Of a stretch of 64,000 bases of DNA, positions 1 to 8,917 are shown piece by piece (the stretch's first letter is position 1; each line of letters starts with the position of its first letter). The position numbers were made by a program, and so were the translations under genes. Under the pieces are notes generated by a model. It did not search any database, had not been told where the DNA came from, and worked only from the letters and a program-made list of their open reading frames with translations. Location: NCBI RefSeq assembly GCF_009758415.1, contig NZ_WQRF01000001.1, positions 992,001-1,056,000 of the forward strand, read 5' to 3'. This DNA is from Devosia marina (GTDB taxonomy: Bacteria; Pseudomonadota; Alphaproteobacteria; Rhizobiales; Devosiaceae).

Positions 1-638
1 GCCTGCACTATGTCTATCCCTACCCCCATGTCGATCAGGTCATGGAACTGATGGCCGACGGCCTCGTCCTGCCCTATCTCGACATTCCTTTCCAGCACGC
101 CTCACCCAAGGTCTTGAAGGCCATGCGCCGCCCCGCGCATCAGGAAAAGACGCTCAATCGCATCCTCGACTGGAAACGCCAGGTTCCGGACCTCACCGTG
201 CGCTCCAATTTCATCGTCGGCTTTCCCGGCGAGACCGAGGAAGATTTCGAGATGATGCTCGACTTCATCGAAGAAGCCGAAATCGACCGCGCCGGCTGCT
301 TCAAATATGAGCCCGTCACCGGCGCAACGGCCAATGAGATCGAAGGCGTGGTGCCCGACGAAGTCATGGAAGAGCGTTTCGCCCAGTTGATGGAAGTGGC
401 GCAGAACGTCTCGTTCGGCCAGCTGCAGAAGAAGGTCGGCCGCACCATCGACGTCATCGTCGACGACGTCCGCCCCGAGCAGAACCGCGTCATCGCCCGA
501 TCCAAATGGGACGCCCCGGAAATCGACGGCCAGGTCATCGTCGACCAGGCAGACGGCATCAAGATCGGCGACATCGTCCAGGTCACTGTCACCGACAATG
601 ACGAATACGACCTTTTCGCGGTGCCCGCGAAGGGCTGA
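1..638 (+). CDS. rimO: RimO, ribosomal protein S12 methylthiotransferase (3' part only)
   Basis: The gene is cut by the left edge; the reading frame is open from base 3 and gives 211 residues. The enzyme is a radical-SAM protein that adds a methylthio group to a conserved aspartate of ribosomal protein S12. Visible are the end of the radical-SAM barrel ([11 protein letters not shown] near residue 22 of the fragment, then [16 protein letters not shown]) and a C-terminal TRAM domain of about 65 residues ending in [12 protein letters not shown]. The SAM-binding cysteines lie outside the window. PYLDIPFQH also occurs in the related MiaB family, but the ending and TRAM domain fit RimO better. Its substrate gene, rpsL, is at 34779-35150. 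Confidence 0.93.
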   Translation, partial: LHYVYPYPHVDQVMELMADGLVLPYLDIPFQHASPKVLKAMRRPAHQEKTLNRILDWKRQVPDLTVRSNFIVGFPGETEEDFEMMLDFIEEAEIDRAGCFKYEPVTGATANEIEGVVPDEVMEERFAQLMEVAQNVSFGQLQKKVGRTIDVIVDDVRPEQNRVIARSKWDAPEIDGQVIVDQADGIKIGDIVQVTVTDNDEYDLFAVPAKG

Positions 639-666
639 GTCCCCCAAATTCGTGATGGCCTCGCGC

Positions 667-691
667 GGAACGGACGCGCGGGACCGGCGTT
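667..691 (+). promoter_or_regulatory. EcfG-type general stress sigma factor promoter
   Basis: GGAAC at 667-671 and CGTT at 688-691 are separated by exactly 16 bases. This is the known consensus for EcfG (SigT), the general stress sigma factor of alphaproteobacteria. The predicted start near 698 lies just before the GGAGG ribosome site at 705-709 and the ATG at 715, so the spacing makes sense. Confidence 0.65.
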
Positions 692-714
692 CGGTGATGC
701 AAATGGAGGCTCAC

Positions 715-942
715 ATGGAACGCTACTTCTTCAACCACCGCGATCAGTCCGGCGACCTGCAGATCGATATCGACGGCATCATGCTGCCTTCGTTGCATAG
801 TGCTGTCGACGAGGCCAGCTTTGCTGCCAGCAACGCTCTCGGCCTGTCGGACGGACCGATCCGCGGCTGTTTCGAAATCGAGGACGGCGCTCGTAAGCTG
901 GTTGCCAGGGTTCCCTACGCAGTAGAGTCTGACCGGCACTAG
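715..942 (+). CDS. Small DUF6894-like protein, probably stress-induced
   Basis: A 75-residue protein beginning MERYFFNHRDQSGDLQID. The pattern of YFF, an early D/G-rich turn, then an A-rich helix (SAVDEASFAASNAL) and a short basic C-terminus resembles the DUF6894 family, common in multiple copies in Hyphomicrobiales and of unknown function. I chose ATG 715 because GGAGG ends five bases before it; in-frame ATGs at 697 and 703 are too close to the predicted transcript start. No signal peptide or membrane helix is seen. The consensus EcfG promoter directly upstream suggests stress induction. Its stop codon overlaps the stop of the convergent gene at 939. Confidence 0.75.
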   Translation: MERYFFNHRDQSGDLQIDIDGIMLPSLHSAVDEASFAASNALGLSDGPIRGCFEIEDGARKLVARVPYAVESDRH

Positions 943-1853
943 CGGGCAAAGGCATTGAACGGATTGTCATGCGTCAGTTGCGTGATGGTCTCCTCGCTCA
1001 CCCCCGCATTTCGTAGCTTGGGCAGGAATTGTCCCACCAGATGCGTATAAGGCCTGGGCGTGCCGCCCCCGGGTTTGGCCGGATCATACCATCCCAGGTC
1101 ATGACTCAGCAGCAATTGCCCTTCCAGCCCCGCCTCCAGAGCCTTGAGCACAAGCGCCAGCACATCCTCATCCGGATCGCGTCCGACATGGTCATATTCG
1201 ATCCAGGCGCCACGCGCCGCGACCGCGCGATTGAGTTCGAAATCTGGCTCGGCCTGCGTATGGATCGACAGGAAGCGGTCGGCTGATCCACCCTCCGCCT
1301 CAACAATATCGAGCTGATCCATCACCACCCGGCCCTTGATCGTATGCGAACCAATCAGCGCCCCGGTCTGGGCCGAAGCCCGAGCTGCCGCGCGCAGAAT
1401 CTTGGTTTCCATTGGGGTGATTCCATCATCACCCGCGCTTACCTTGATCCATGCGGCCACTACCCCGGTATCATCGACGCCGGTGGTCAGATGCCCCACC
1501 ATCCATGCCTCGAGCTCCGCTTCGCTTGCCGAAACGACCCAATCGGGAATCCATGGCTCACGATAATTGCCGGTCGGTACGACGATGGGAAATCCGGTGG
1601 CCCGCGACACCGCCAAGTCCAGATCCACTCGCAGCCCCACCCCGCCGGTGGAACATTCAATCAGCGCCGTCACGCCCTGCGCCTTGATCGCCTCGATCTG
1701 CGGCGCCATCAGCGCCACCACATCCCTGGCATCGGCCTGGGCATAGCCCGGCTGGTCGGGCGTCCGCAGATCCACAAAAACATGTTCGTGCGGCAGAATC
1801 AGTCCTAGTTGGTCCCGCTTCAGCGGCCCCAAAGTAGTATGTAATGTCGTCAT
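939..1853 (-). CDS. Phosphotriesterase-family metal-dependent hydrolase
   Basis: This 304-residue TIM-barrel hydrolase belongs to the phosphotriesterase (Php/PTE) branch of the amidohydrolase superfamily. All metal ligands are present: H22 and H24 in HEHVFVD, the lysine that becomes carbamylated (K137 in WIKVSAGDDG), H170, H198 (SIHTQAEP) and the catalytic aspartate D252 in SHDLGWYD. Most relatives are lactonases or have no known substrate, so I do not assign one. ATG 1853 has GGAG five bases upstream; a start at 1883, ten codons longer, is also possible. The gene stands alone, convergent with the small gene at 715. Confidence 0.85.
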   Translation of the reverse strand: MTTLHTTLGPLKRDQLGLILPHEHVFVDLRTPDQPGYAQADARDVVALMAPQIEAIKAQGVTALIECSTGGVGLRVDLDLAVSRATGFPIVVPTGNYREPWIPDWVVSASEAELEAWMVGHLTTGVDDTGVVAAWIKVSAGDDGITPMETKILRAAARASAQTGALIGSHTIKGRVVMDQLDIVEAEGGSADRFLSIHTQAEPDFELNRAVAARGAWIEYDHVGRDPDEDVLALVLKALEAGLEGQLLLSHDLGWYDPAKPGGGTPRPYTHLVGQFLPKLRNAGVSEETITQLTHDNPFNAFAR

Positions 1854-1983
1854 CAAGCTCTCCAAGAGTGGCAAGTTTTCCATACCCCCCTCGCGGCGGC
1901 AACCGGCCCTGGTCTATAAAGCCCGCTGCGTGCGACTTTCATACCGCCCCCTGCGTTATGACCGTTCGGAACCGGAGTAGCTC

Positions 1984-3753
1984 ATGACGATCCCGCAAAT
2001 GCTCGCATTCTTGATCATTGCGGGAATGATGGTCGCCTTCATCATGGGCCGGTGGCGCTACGACCTGGTGGCAGTCTGTGCCCTGCTGGCGGGGATTTTG
2101 GTCGGCGTTGTGCCGTTCGAATACGCCTTTGTCGGCTTCTCCAACGACATTGTCATCATTGTCGGCAGCGCCCTGGTGGTCAGTGCTGCCGTCGCGCGCT
2201 CCGGCATCATGGAAATCCTCATCAGACGCTACGTCCCGCGCTTGAGCAGCCCGCGGGTGCAATTGATCATTTTGGTGACCATTGTCACCGTGCTCTCCGC
2301 CTTCGTGAAGAATATCGGCGCCCTGGCCATCATGATGCCAATTGCCTTTCAGATGGCGCGGCGCTCCAGGGTCTCCCCCTCAATGTTCCTCATGCCCATG
2401 GCCTTCGGTTCGCTGCTGGGCGGTTTGATGACCCAGATCGGCACCTCGCCCAACATCATCGTCTCCAGCGTACGCCAAGAGCTGACGGGCACCGCCTTCA
2501 CCATGTTCGATTTTACCCCCGTCGGCGCCATTTTGGCCGCGGTCGGCATCGTCTTTCTGGCTTTCTTCTACTGGCTGCTGCCCGAGCGTCGCCGCGAAGA
2601 CAGCGGCATGGACAAGGCCATCGAGATCAAGAACTACACCACCGAGGCCCACGTGCTGCCCGACAGTTCGGCCATCGGCAAAACCGTGGGCGACCTGCAA
2701 TCGGCCGCCGACGGCGCCGCCATGGTCACCGGCATTGTCAGCGCCTCGGGCCGCCGCCGCACGCCCTTGCCCGATGCAACCCTGAAAGCCGGCGATATCC
2801 TGCTGATCGAGGGCGATCCCGAAGCGCTCGACAAGATGGTCAGCCAGACCGGCCTCTCCTTTGCCGAGCGGCGCGGCGGCGCCCAACGTGACAGCGGCAA
2901 TATTGGCGTCATCGAGGCCATTATCGGGGAAAGCTCCGGCCTGATCGGCGCCAGCGCCCAGGAACTGACACTGTTCGACCGCACTGGCCTCAACCTGATT
3001 GCCATCTCCCGCCGCGACCAGCGCTTCACCAAGCGCCTGGGCGAAATCCGCTTTCAGAATGGCGACGTGATTCTGCTCCAGGGCCACCTCAAACGCATCC
3101 CCGAGCTCCTGCGCGAATGGGACATCCTCCCCCTGGTGGAACGCGGCCTCAGGCTTGGAAGCGTCCGCAATGGCCTGGTGCCGCTCGCCATCCTTCTCAT
3201 TGCCATGGCGGCCACCGCCTTCGGCGTCGTTCCTGTCGCGCCCGCCTTTTTTGCCGCGGCAGCGCTGATGATCCTGACCGGCGCCCTGCCTCTGCGCGAT
3301 GTCTATAATCAGATCGACGGGCCGATACTGGTTATGCTCGCCTGCCTGATACCCGTTTCCGAAAGCCTGCAGTTGACCGGCGGCACCGATCTTGTCGCCG
3401 CCCTGCTCACAGCCACTGCCGTCACCCTGCCTGGCTGGGGCGCCCTGGCGCTGATTATGGTCGCAGCGATGGCCGTCACGCCCTTCCTCAACAATGCCGC
3501 TACGGTGCTCGTTATGGCTCCCATCGCGGCGGCCTTCGCCACCGGTCTCGGATACAGCCCCGAAGCTTTCCTGATGGCCGTTGCCATCGGGGCCGGCTGC
3601 GACTTCCTCACCCCCATCGGCCATCAATGCAATACGCTCGTCATGGCGCCCGGTGGCTACCGTTTCGGTGACTATTGGCGGCTGGGCTTTCCACTATCCA
3701 TCCTCGTGGTCCTGGCCGCCGTCCCTGCCCTGATGGTGGTATGGCCGTTCTGA
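1984..3753 (+). CDS. SLC13/DASS-family permease with two RCK_C domains
   Basis: The product is a 589-residue inner-membrane transporter. Hydrophobic helices fill residues 1-200 and 390-589, and the region between, about 205-380, is soluble. That insert holds two copies of a TrkA-C/RCK_C-like fold (one containing TLKAGDILLIEGDP, the other RFQNGDVILLQGHL). NPII-type and NNAATVLVMAPIA helices match the sodium-coupled divalent-anion family. Members with this build carry sulfate, dicarboxylates or other anions; the substrate cannot be read here, though a sulfate ABC system follows 600 bp downstream. GGAG lies six bases before ATG 1984. Confidence 0.87.
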   Translation: MTIPQMLAFLIIAGMMVAFIMGRWRYDLVAVCALLAGILVGVVPFEYAFVGFSNDIVIIVGSALVVSAAVARSGIMEILIRRYVPRLSSPRVQLIILVTIVTVLSAFVKNIGALAIMMPIAFQMARRSRVSPSMFLMPMAFGSLLGGLMTQIGTSPNIIVSSVRQELTGTAFTMFDFTPVGAILAAVGIVFLAFFYWLLPERRREDSGMDKAIEIKNYTTEAHVLPDSSAIGKTVGDLQSAADGAAMVTGIVSASGRRRTPLPDATLKAGDILLIEGDPEALDKMVSQTGLSFAERRGGAQRDSGNIGVIEAIIGESSGLIGASAQELTLFDRTGLNLIAISRRDQRFTKRLGEIRFQNGDVILLQGHLKRIPELLREWDILPLVERGLRLGSVRNGLVPLAILLIAMAATAFGVVPVAPAFFAAAALMILTGALPLRDVYNQIDGPILVMLACLIPVSESLQLTGGTDLVAALLTATAVTLPGWGALALIMVAAMAVTPFLNNAATVLVMAPIAAAFATGLGYSPEAFLMAVAIGAGCDFLTPIGHQCNTLVMAPGGYRFGDYWRLGFPLSILVVLAAVPALMVVWPF

Positions 3754-3895
3754 CCACATTGATGGCAGATCGCAGGAGGGCCTCTTTCAGGGCGCCGCGG
3801 TTAGAGATAATGCATTCAAACCGAACGCTTCTTGCCTTTTCCGTCCACTATGCCACCCTCGTCTCGTACGCAGACTCACTGCGAGGAGGAAGCAA

Positions 3896-4147
3896 ATGGG
3901 TTTTGACGGAGTAGGTTGGATCGCTGCCATCATCATTGGTGGCCTCGCCGGATGGCTCGCCAGCCGGTTCATGAACGCCGGCGGAGGCGTGCTAAAGAAC
4001 GTCATTCTCGGCATTGTCGGCGCCATTCTGGCCAGCCTGGCCTTTGGCCTGCTTGGCATCTCCTTTGGCGGTTGGATCGGCTATCTTATTGCCGGATTCA
4101 TCGGCGCCTGCATCATCATCTTGATCGGACGCGCCGTAGCTAAATAA
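3896..4147 (+). CDS. GlsB/YeaQ/YmgE-family membrane protein
   Basis: An 83-residue protein made of three hydrophobic segments rich in glycine (WIAAIIIGGLAGWLASRFM, then VILGIVGAILASLAFGLLG, then YLIAGFIGACIIILIGRAV). This is the transglycosylase-associated or GlsB/YeaQ family, small inner-membrane proteins linked to envelope and general stress but without a defined activity. GAGGAGG precedes ATG 3896 at good distance, and a strong terminator follows the stop, so it is probably a single-gene transcript. I looked for a GGAAC-type stress promoter upstream and found none of good quality. Confidence 0.88.
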   Translation: MGFDGVGWIAAIIIGGLAGWLASRFMNAGGGVLKNVILGIVGAILASLAFGLLGISFGGWIGYLIAGFIGACIIILIGRAVAK

Positions 4148-4153
4148 GCATAT

Positions 4154-4183
4154 GTGCCGGCCCCACCCGGGCCGGCACTTTCC
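4154..4183 (+). terminator. Rho-independent terminator after the GlsB/YeaQ gene
   Basis: A perfect 10-bp GC-rich stem (4154-4163 with 4169-4178) and a 5-base loop, followed by TTTCCTT. It lies seven bases after the stop codon. Confidence 0.8.
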
Positions 4184-4350
4184 TTCGGGAACGAAATGTC
4201 ACCGAATGGCGGGCCCGCGCAACGTCTTTGCCGGCGACCCGCATCACCGTAAATTACTCATCCGAAGCAAGCATTTAGCGCTTTACCAGATCGCATCACC
4301 CGGCGCATCACCTTGGCCAACTCGACCAGACCAATGGAATTTGCGTCACG

Positions 4351-5349
4351 ATGCACAAGCTCTTTGCTACCGCCTTTGCGGCCTTCAGCCTGACCGCTTC
4401 ACCGGTCCTGGCCCAACCCACGGACCTTCTCAACGCGTCCTATGACATTGCCCGTGAGATCTTCGAGGAAGAGAACGCCGCCTTCGTCCCGGCCTACGAG
4501 GCCGCCCATGGCGTGACAGTCACCATCAACCAGTCCCATGCCGGCACCTCGACCCAGGCCCGCGCCATCCTCGAAGGCCTGCCGGCCGATGTGGTGACCT
4601 TCAACCAGGTCACCGATATCGAAAAGCTCGTCGAAGGCGGCTTCGTGTCCGAAGACTGGCAGAGTGAGTTCCCCAACAGCGCCTCGCCCTTCTATTCGCT
4701 GCCCGCCTTCCTGGTCCGCGCCGGCAACCCCAAGAACATCGCCGACTGGAGCGATCTCGCCCGCGACGACGTGCAGGTGATTTTCCCCAATCCAAAGACC
4801 TCGGGCAATGCGCGCTACACCTATCTGGCCGCACGGGCCTGGGCCAACGAGGAATTCGGCGGCGACCAGGCGCAGGTGGCCGATTACCTCACCAAGGTCT
4901 TTCTCAACGTGCCCGTGTTCGAGACCGGCGGTCGCGGTGCCACCACCGCCTTCACCGAACGCCAGCTTGGCGATGTGCTCATCACCTTCGAAGCCGAAGT
5001 CCTCAGCGCGGTGAACCTGCTTGGTGCCGACAAATACGAGGCCGTAGTGCCCTCTGTCAGCCTGCTGGCCGAATTCCCCGTCGCCATCGTTGACAAGGTG
5101 GTGGACAATCGCGGCAGCCGCGACCTGGCTCAGGCCTATCTCGATTTCCTCTATTCCGAGGAAGGCCAGCGCATTGCCGCCGGCCGCAACCACCGCATCA
5201 ACAACGAAGCCGTCGCCGCCGAGTTCGCCGACCGTTTCCCCGATGTGCGCCTGGTCAATGTCGACGACGAATTTGGTGGCTGGGCCAAGGTGTCCGAAGA
5301 ACACTTCGCCGAAGGCGGCCTGCTCGACCAGGTCTTCATAAACCAGTGA
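4351..5349 (+). CDS. Sulfate ABC transporter periplasmic binding protein
   Basis: A 332-residue secreted protein with a signal peptide of about 21 residues ending SPVLA. The mature start, DLLNASYDIAREIFEEENAAF-like, is the classic opening of the sulfate/thiosulfate-binding family (Sbp/CysP); later family landmarks are QSHAGTSTQARAI, the FPNPKTSGNARYTYLAA stretch and TFEAEVLSA. It binds sulfate or thiosulfate in the periplasm for the two permeases that follow. No good ribosome site is visible before ATG 4351. A stable hairpin separates it from cysT, as often seen when the binding protein is needed in excess. Confidence 0.92.
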   Translation: MHKLFATAFAAFSLTASPVLAQPTDLLNASYDIAREIFEEENAAFVPAYEAAHGVTVTINQSHAGTSTQARAILEGLPADVVTFNQVTDIEKLVEGGFVSEDWQSEFPNSASPFYSLPAFLVRAGNPKNIADWSDLARDDVQVIFPNPKTSGNARYTYLAARAWANEEFGGDQAQVADYLTKVFLNVPVFETGGRGATTAFTERQLGDVLITFEAEVLSAVNLLGADKYEAVVPSVSLLAEFPVAIVDKVVDNRGSRDLAQAYLDFLYSEEGQRIAAGRNHRINNEAVAAEFADRFPDVRLVNVDDEFGGWAKVSEEHFAEGGLLDQVFINQ

Positions 5350-5371
5350 CACTGGCCTAGATCAGAGCTCC

Positions 5372-5396
5372 GGCGACGCGGCATGGCCGCGTCGCC
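5372..5396 (+). other. Intercistronic hairpin between binding protein and cysT
   Basis: A perfect 11-bp stem (5372-5382 with 5386-5396) around an ATG loop, without a T tract. It probably protects the 3' end of the upstream message rather than ending transcription. Confidence 0.55.
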
Positions 5397-5416
5397 TGCC
5401 GTTTGGGGGAACGCAC

Positions 5417-6253
5417 ATGGCACGCAAGCACAGCAAACACCTGCTGCCCGGTTTCGGGCTGACCATGGGCGTCTCTCTCTTCTACATCACGCTTCTCATC
5501 CTGCTGCCCATCGCTGCCATGCTGCTCAAGGTCGCCGGCATGGGCCTGCCCGAATTTTGGCGCATCATCTCGTCCCGCCGTGCCATTGCCGCCTATCAGA
5601 TCACCTTTTCCTCAGCCTTCTATGCCACGCTGATCAATGGCACCGTCGGTCTGCTGCTCGCCTGGGTGCTGACCCGCTATCGCTTTCCTGGCCGCCGCGT
5701 CCTGGACGCCCTGGTCGACCTGCCCTTTGCGCTGCCCACCGCTGTGGCGGGCCTCGTGCTGGTGACCCTGTTTGCCGAAACGGGCTGGTACGGCCAATTG
5801 CTCGAGCCCAACGGGCTAAAGGTGAATTACACCCAGCTGGGCATTGTCCTGGCCATGGCGTTCACCTCCATCCCCTTCGTCGTCCGTTCTGTCCAGCCGG
5901 TCCTCGAAGAAGTCGACCAGAGCCTTGAATCAGCCGCCGAGACGCTGGGGGCCAATCGCTGGCAGGTCTTCACCCGGATTGTCTGGCCCACCATCATGCC
6001 CGCATTCATTGGCGGCTGCGTGTTGTCCTTTGCCCGCTCACTGGGCGAATTCGGCGCTGTCGTTTTCATCGCAGGCAATATCCCAGGCGTTACCGAGATC
6101 GTCTCCCTGCTCATCTATATCCGGCTGGATGAATACAACTACGAGGCCGCCGCCGCTCTGGCTTTCGTCCTCCTCCTCGTCGCCTTCCTCACCCTGATCG
6201 CCACCAATGCCCTCTCGGCGTGGCAGACCCGCTATGTGGAGCGGAGCGCATGA
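5417..6253 (+). CDS. cysT: Sulfate ABC transporter permease CysT
   Basis: A 278-residue inner-membrane permease with six hydrophobic helices. It has the CysT hallmarks LLPIAAMLLK in helix 1, the DLPFALPTAVAGL stretch, and an EAA-type ATPase-coupling loop (SAAETLGANRWQVFTRIVWP) near residue 185. It forms the membrane channel with CysW for sulfate or thiosulfate. ATG 5417 follows a GGGGGA ribosome site. The stop overlaps the cysW start as ATGA, so the two are translationally coupled. Confidence 0.95.
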   Translation: MARKHSKHLLPGFGLTMGVSLFYITLLILLPIAAMLLKVAGMGLPEFWRIISSRRAIAAYQITFSSAFYATLINGTVGLLLAWVLTRYRFPGRRVLDALVDLPFALPTAVAGLVLVTLFAETGWYGQLLEPNGLKVNYTQLGIVLAMAFTSIPFVVRSVQPVLEEVDQSLESAAETLGANRWQVFTRIVWPTIMPAFIGGCVLSFARSLGEFGAVVFIAGNIPGVTEIVSLLIYIRLDEYNYEAAAALAFVLLLVAFLTLIATNALSAWQTRYVERSA

Positions 6254-7059
6254 CGATGGCCAAACGCTCCCCCGGCGAGATCACCCTGATCACCCTTGCC
6301 ATCATCTTGGCGATCCTCGTGTTGGTCGTTCCTCTGGCCCTGATCTTTTCCTTCGCGCTGCGCGAAGGTCTCGGCATCTATCTCGCCAATATCCTGGAGC
6401 CCAACACGCTCCATGCCATCTGGCTGACGGTACTCACCGCCCTCATCGTTGTGCCGGTCAATATCGTGGTCGGCGCATGCCTGGCCTGGCTGGTCACGCG
6501 GTTTCGCTTCCGCGGGCGGCAATTGCTGATTTCCATCATCGAACTGCCTGCCTCGATGAGCCCGATCGTCGCTGGCGTGGTCTATCTGTTCCTCTATGGT
6601 GGCCAGGGCCTGCTCGGCCCCCTCCTCCAGGCCAATAATCTGCAAGTCATGTTCACGCCCCTGGCCATCGTGCTGGTCAGCCTGTTCGTGACGGCCCCCT
6701 TTGCTGCCCGCGAGCTCATCCCGCTGATGAGCCAGCAGGGCACCGAGGACGAGGAAGCCGCCCTCTCGCTGGGCGCCAATGGCTGGCAGATGTTCTGGTT
6801 CGTCACCCTGCCCAATATTTCATGGGCCATGGTCTATGGCGCCGTTCTGACCAATGCCCGGGTCATGGGCGAGTTCGGTGCCGTCTCGGTGGTCTCGGGC
6901 GCCATTCGCGGCCAGACCAACACCCTGCCCTTGCAGATCAACCTGCTGTTCAACGACTTCAACGTCACCGGCGCCTTCGCCGCCGCCTCGACCCTGACGC
7001 TGATCGCTGTGGTGACACTGGTCCTGAAATCTGCGCTGGAAGCCCGGCACCACGGATGA
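6250..7059 (+). CDS. cysW: Sulfate ABC transporter permease CysW
   Basis: A 269-residue permease partner of CysT, with six membrane helices and the coupling loop EAALSLGANGWQMFWFVTLP near residue 180. I chose ATG 6250, which overlaps the cysT stop by four bases; a start at 6220 would lie well inside cysT. In most genomes the ATPase gene cysA follows directly. Here the next gene, 178 bp on, is folP, and no sulfate-type ATPase occurs anywhere in the window, so an ATPase encoded elsewhere must energise the system. Confidence 0.94.
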   Translation: MTMAKRSPGEITLITLAIILAILVLVVPLALIFSFALREGLGIYLANILEPNTLHAIWLTVLTALIVVPVNIVVGACLAWLVTRFRFRGRQLLISIIELPASMSPIVAGVVYLFLYGGQGLLGPLLQANNLQVMFTPLAIVLVSLFVTAPFAARELIPLMSQQGTEDEEAALSLGANGWQMFWFVTLPNISWAMVYGAVLTNARVMGEFGAVSVVSGAIRGQTNTLPLQINLLFNDFNVTGAFAAASTLTLIAVVTLVLKSALEARHHG

Positions 7060-7237
7060 GGCGTTCGGCCCGGGCTCTAGCGACTATCCCCCATGCCGAG
7101 AACTCGACTATCCTGTGATTGCGGGACTGACCGGGCGTGCACCTGATCCTCGGGAAATGTGGTGTTTCCGTCTATTCAGTTTCTACCCTGGCCCGACATT
7201 GAATCGGCTAAAGGGTGCGAGGATAGAAGGCCAACTC

Positions 7238-8089
7238 ATGCATACGACCCACACCATCTCGCTCCGCCACCGCCCGCCGCTCGTTCTGGGCCGTGGCGCG
7301 CTCGTTATGGGCATACTCAATGTTACGCCGGACAGTTTCTCAGACGGCGGCCAACATGACCATGTCGCCGCTGCCCTGGCCCATGCCCGTCTGATGCTGA
7401 CCGAGGGCGCCGACATTCTCGATATCGGCGGGGAAAGCACTCGCCCCGGTGCGAAACCGGTGGGTGTGCAGGAGGAACTCGACCGGGTCCTGCCTGTCAT
7501 CGACGCCATTCGCGCCGCCGGCATCACCGCCCCAATTTCCATCGACACCATGAAGCCACTCGTCGCCCATCAGGCGCTCGAGGCAGGCGCCGACATCATC
7601 AACGACGTCAATGGCCTCCAGGGCGCCCCGGAAATGGCCGAGATTGCGGCCCTCTTCAATGCCCCGGTCATCGCCATGCATTGGGATCGCGACTGGACGG
7701 TCGAAACCGATCCCATTCCCGCCATGTCAGAATATTTCGAAAACACGCTGGCCATCGCCGCCCGGGCCGGCGTCGATGCAGCCCGCATCATCCTCGACCC
7801 CGGATTCGGCTTCGCCAAGACCCTGACTCAGAACTTCAGCATCCTGCGTCAACTCGCTGATCTGACTCATGCATTCCCGGCCAACGCCATGCTGATCGGC
7901 ACCTCGCGCAAATCGATGATCGGCAAATTGCTCGACAACCAGCCATCCGAACGGCTCGCGGGAACCCTGGCCACCACCGTCCAGGGCTATGAGCGCGGCG
8001 GGCACATTTTCCGGGTCCATGATGTCGCGCCCAATCGCGATGCCCTTCGCGTGGCCGAAGCGACGTTGTACGGTCCGCCGCAGAACTGA
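7238..8089 (+). CDS. folP: Dihydropteroate synthase
   Basis: The 283-residue cytosolic enzyme joins p-aminobenzoate to the pterin pyrophosphate in folate synthesis and is the sulfonamide target. The family signatures are all present: GILNVTPDSFSDGG near residue 25, DIGGESTRPGA near 67, DPGFGFAKT near 187 and GTSRKSMIG near 221. I chose ATG 7238, with GAAGG seven bases before it; a start at 7115 would add 41 residues unlike the family. It opens the folP-folB-folK operon, ten bases before folB. Confidence 0.96.
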   Translation: MHTTHTISLRHRPPLVLGRGALVMGILNVTPDSFSDGGQHDHVAAALAHARLMLTEGADILDIGGESTRPGAKPVGVQEELDRVLPVIDAIRAAGITAPISIDTMKPLVAHQALEAGADIINDVNGLQGAPEMAEIAALFNAPVIAMHWDRDWTVETDPIPAMSEYFENTLAIAARAGVDAARIILDPGFGFAKTLTQNFSILRQLADLTHAFPANAMLIGTSRKSMIGKLLDNQPSERLAGTLATTVQGYERGGHIFRVHDVAPNRDALRVAEATLYGPPQN

Positions 8090-8099
8090 GGCCCAATTG

Positions 8100-8483
8100 A
8101 TGACCACACCCTTTTCCGGCGACCGCATTATCCTCAATGATCTGGGATTTTACGGCTATCATGGCCTGTTCAATGAAGAAGCAAAGCTCGGGCAACGCTT
8201 CTTCATTGATCTGCAATGCGGCGTCGATCTCTCCGCGCCCGGCAGTACCGACGAGATCGGCCATACCGTGTCATATGCCGACATCTACGATGTGGTGAAG
8301 AAAACATTCGAGACACAGCGCGCCAAGCTCATTGAGGCCCTGGCGCAGAATATCTGCACGGCGCTGTTCGAGGCGTTCAGCGATATCGACTGGGTGATCG
8401 TGCGGGTGCGAAAGCCCGAGGCCCCGATCGCCATGGTGCGGGGCGAAGCGGCAATTGAGTTGCACCGTGTGAGGCCGGTCTGA
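8100..8483 (+). CDS. folB: Dihydroneopterin aldolase
   Basis: A 127-residue enzyme that cleaves dihydroneopterin to hydroxymethyl-dihydropterin and glycolaldehyde. The start RIILNDLGFYGYHGLFNEE carries the conserved glutamates, and the later stretches VSYADIYDVV and LIEALAQNI are typical; the RVRKPEAPI ending also fits the family. ATG 8100 follows the folP stop by ten bases. The stop codon shares bases with the folK start (TGATG). Confidence 0.94.
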   Translation: MTTPFSGDRIILNDLGFYGYHGLFNEEAKLGQRFFIDLQCGVDLSAPGSTDEIGHTVSYADIYDVVKKTFETQRAKLIEALAQNICTALFEAFSDIDWVIVRVRKPEAPIAMVRGEAAIELHRVRPV

Positions 8484-8917
8484 TGCCGACGGCCTGGCTC
8501 TCCCTGGGCGCCAATATTGGTGACCCTGCCGCGCAACTGGCCGATGCCATGACCCGGCTCAACGCACATCAGGCAATCAGCGTAGTCGCCCAGTCGACCG
8601 TCATCCGCACCAAGGCCTGGGGCAAGACCGACCAGCCCGATTTCGCCAATATGGCCGCAACCGTCGAAACCGATCTGTTACCCGTGGACTTGCTGCACGC
8701 CTGCCTCGACATCGAACGCGACATGGGCCGGGTACGCCATGAAGTGTGGGGCCCGCGCCTCATCGATATCGACATTATCGCCTATGAGCGGGTCGAGATG
8801 GACTCCACCAAGCTCATCCTGCCGCACCGCTTCGCCCATCAACGCGATTTCGTGCTGGATCCCTTGCGCGAAATTTCACCGGAAACGGCCGACTGGATTG
8901 TCCGGCGACAAGGCTAA
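8483..8917 (+). CDS. folK: Hydroxymethyldihydropterin pyrophosphokinase
   Basis: A 144-residue kinase that transfers pyrophosphate from ATP to hydroxymethyl-dihydropterin, making the substrate of FolP. It begins AWLSLGANIGDP, the usual pterin-binding start, and has the metal-binding signature WGPRLIDIDII near residue 90 followed by LPHRFAHQRDFVLDPL. It is somewhat shorter than the common 160 residues but has both ends. Its stop overlaps the stop of the convergent atp12 gene by three bases. Confidence 0.95.
   Translation: MPTAWLSLGANIGDPAAQLADAMTRLNAHQAISVVAQSTVIRTKAWGKTDQPDFANMAATVETDLLPVDLLHACLDIERDMGRVRHEVWGPRLIDIDIIAYERVEMDSTKLILPHRFAHQRDFVLDPLREISPETADWIVRRQG

Noticed and set aside
7115..7237. 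A 41-residue N-terminal extension of FolP
   Set aside because: It lacks similarity to the family, and ATG 7238 has its own ribosome site.
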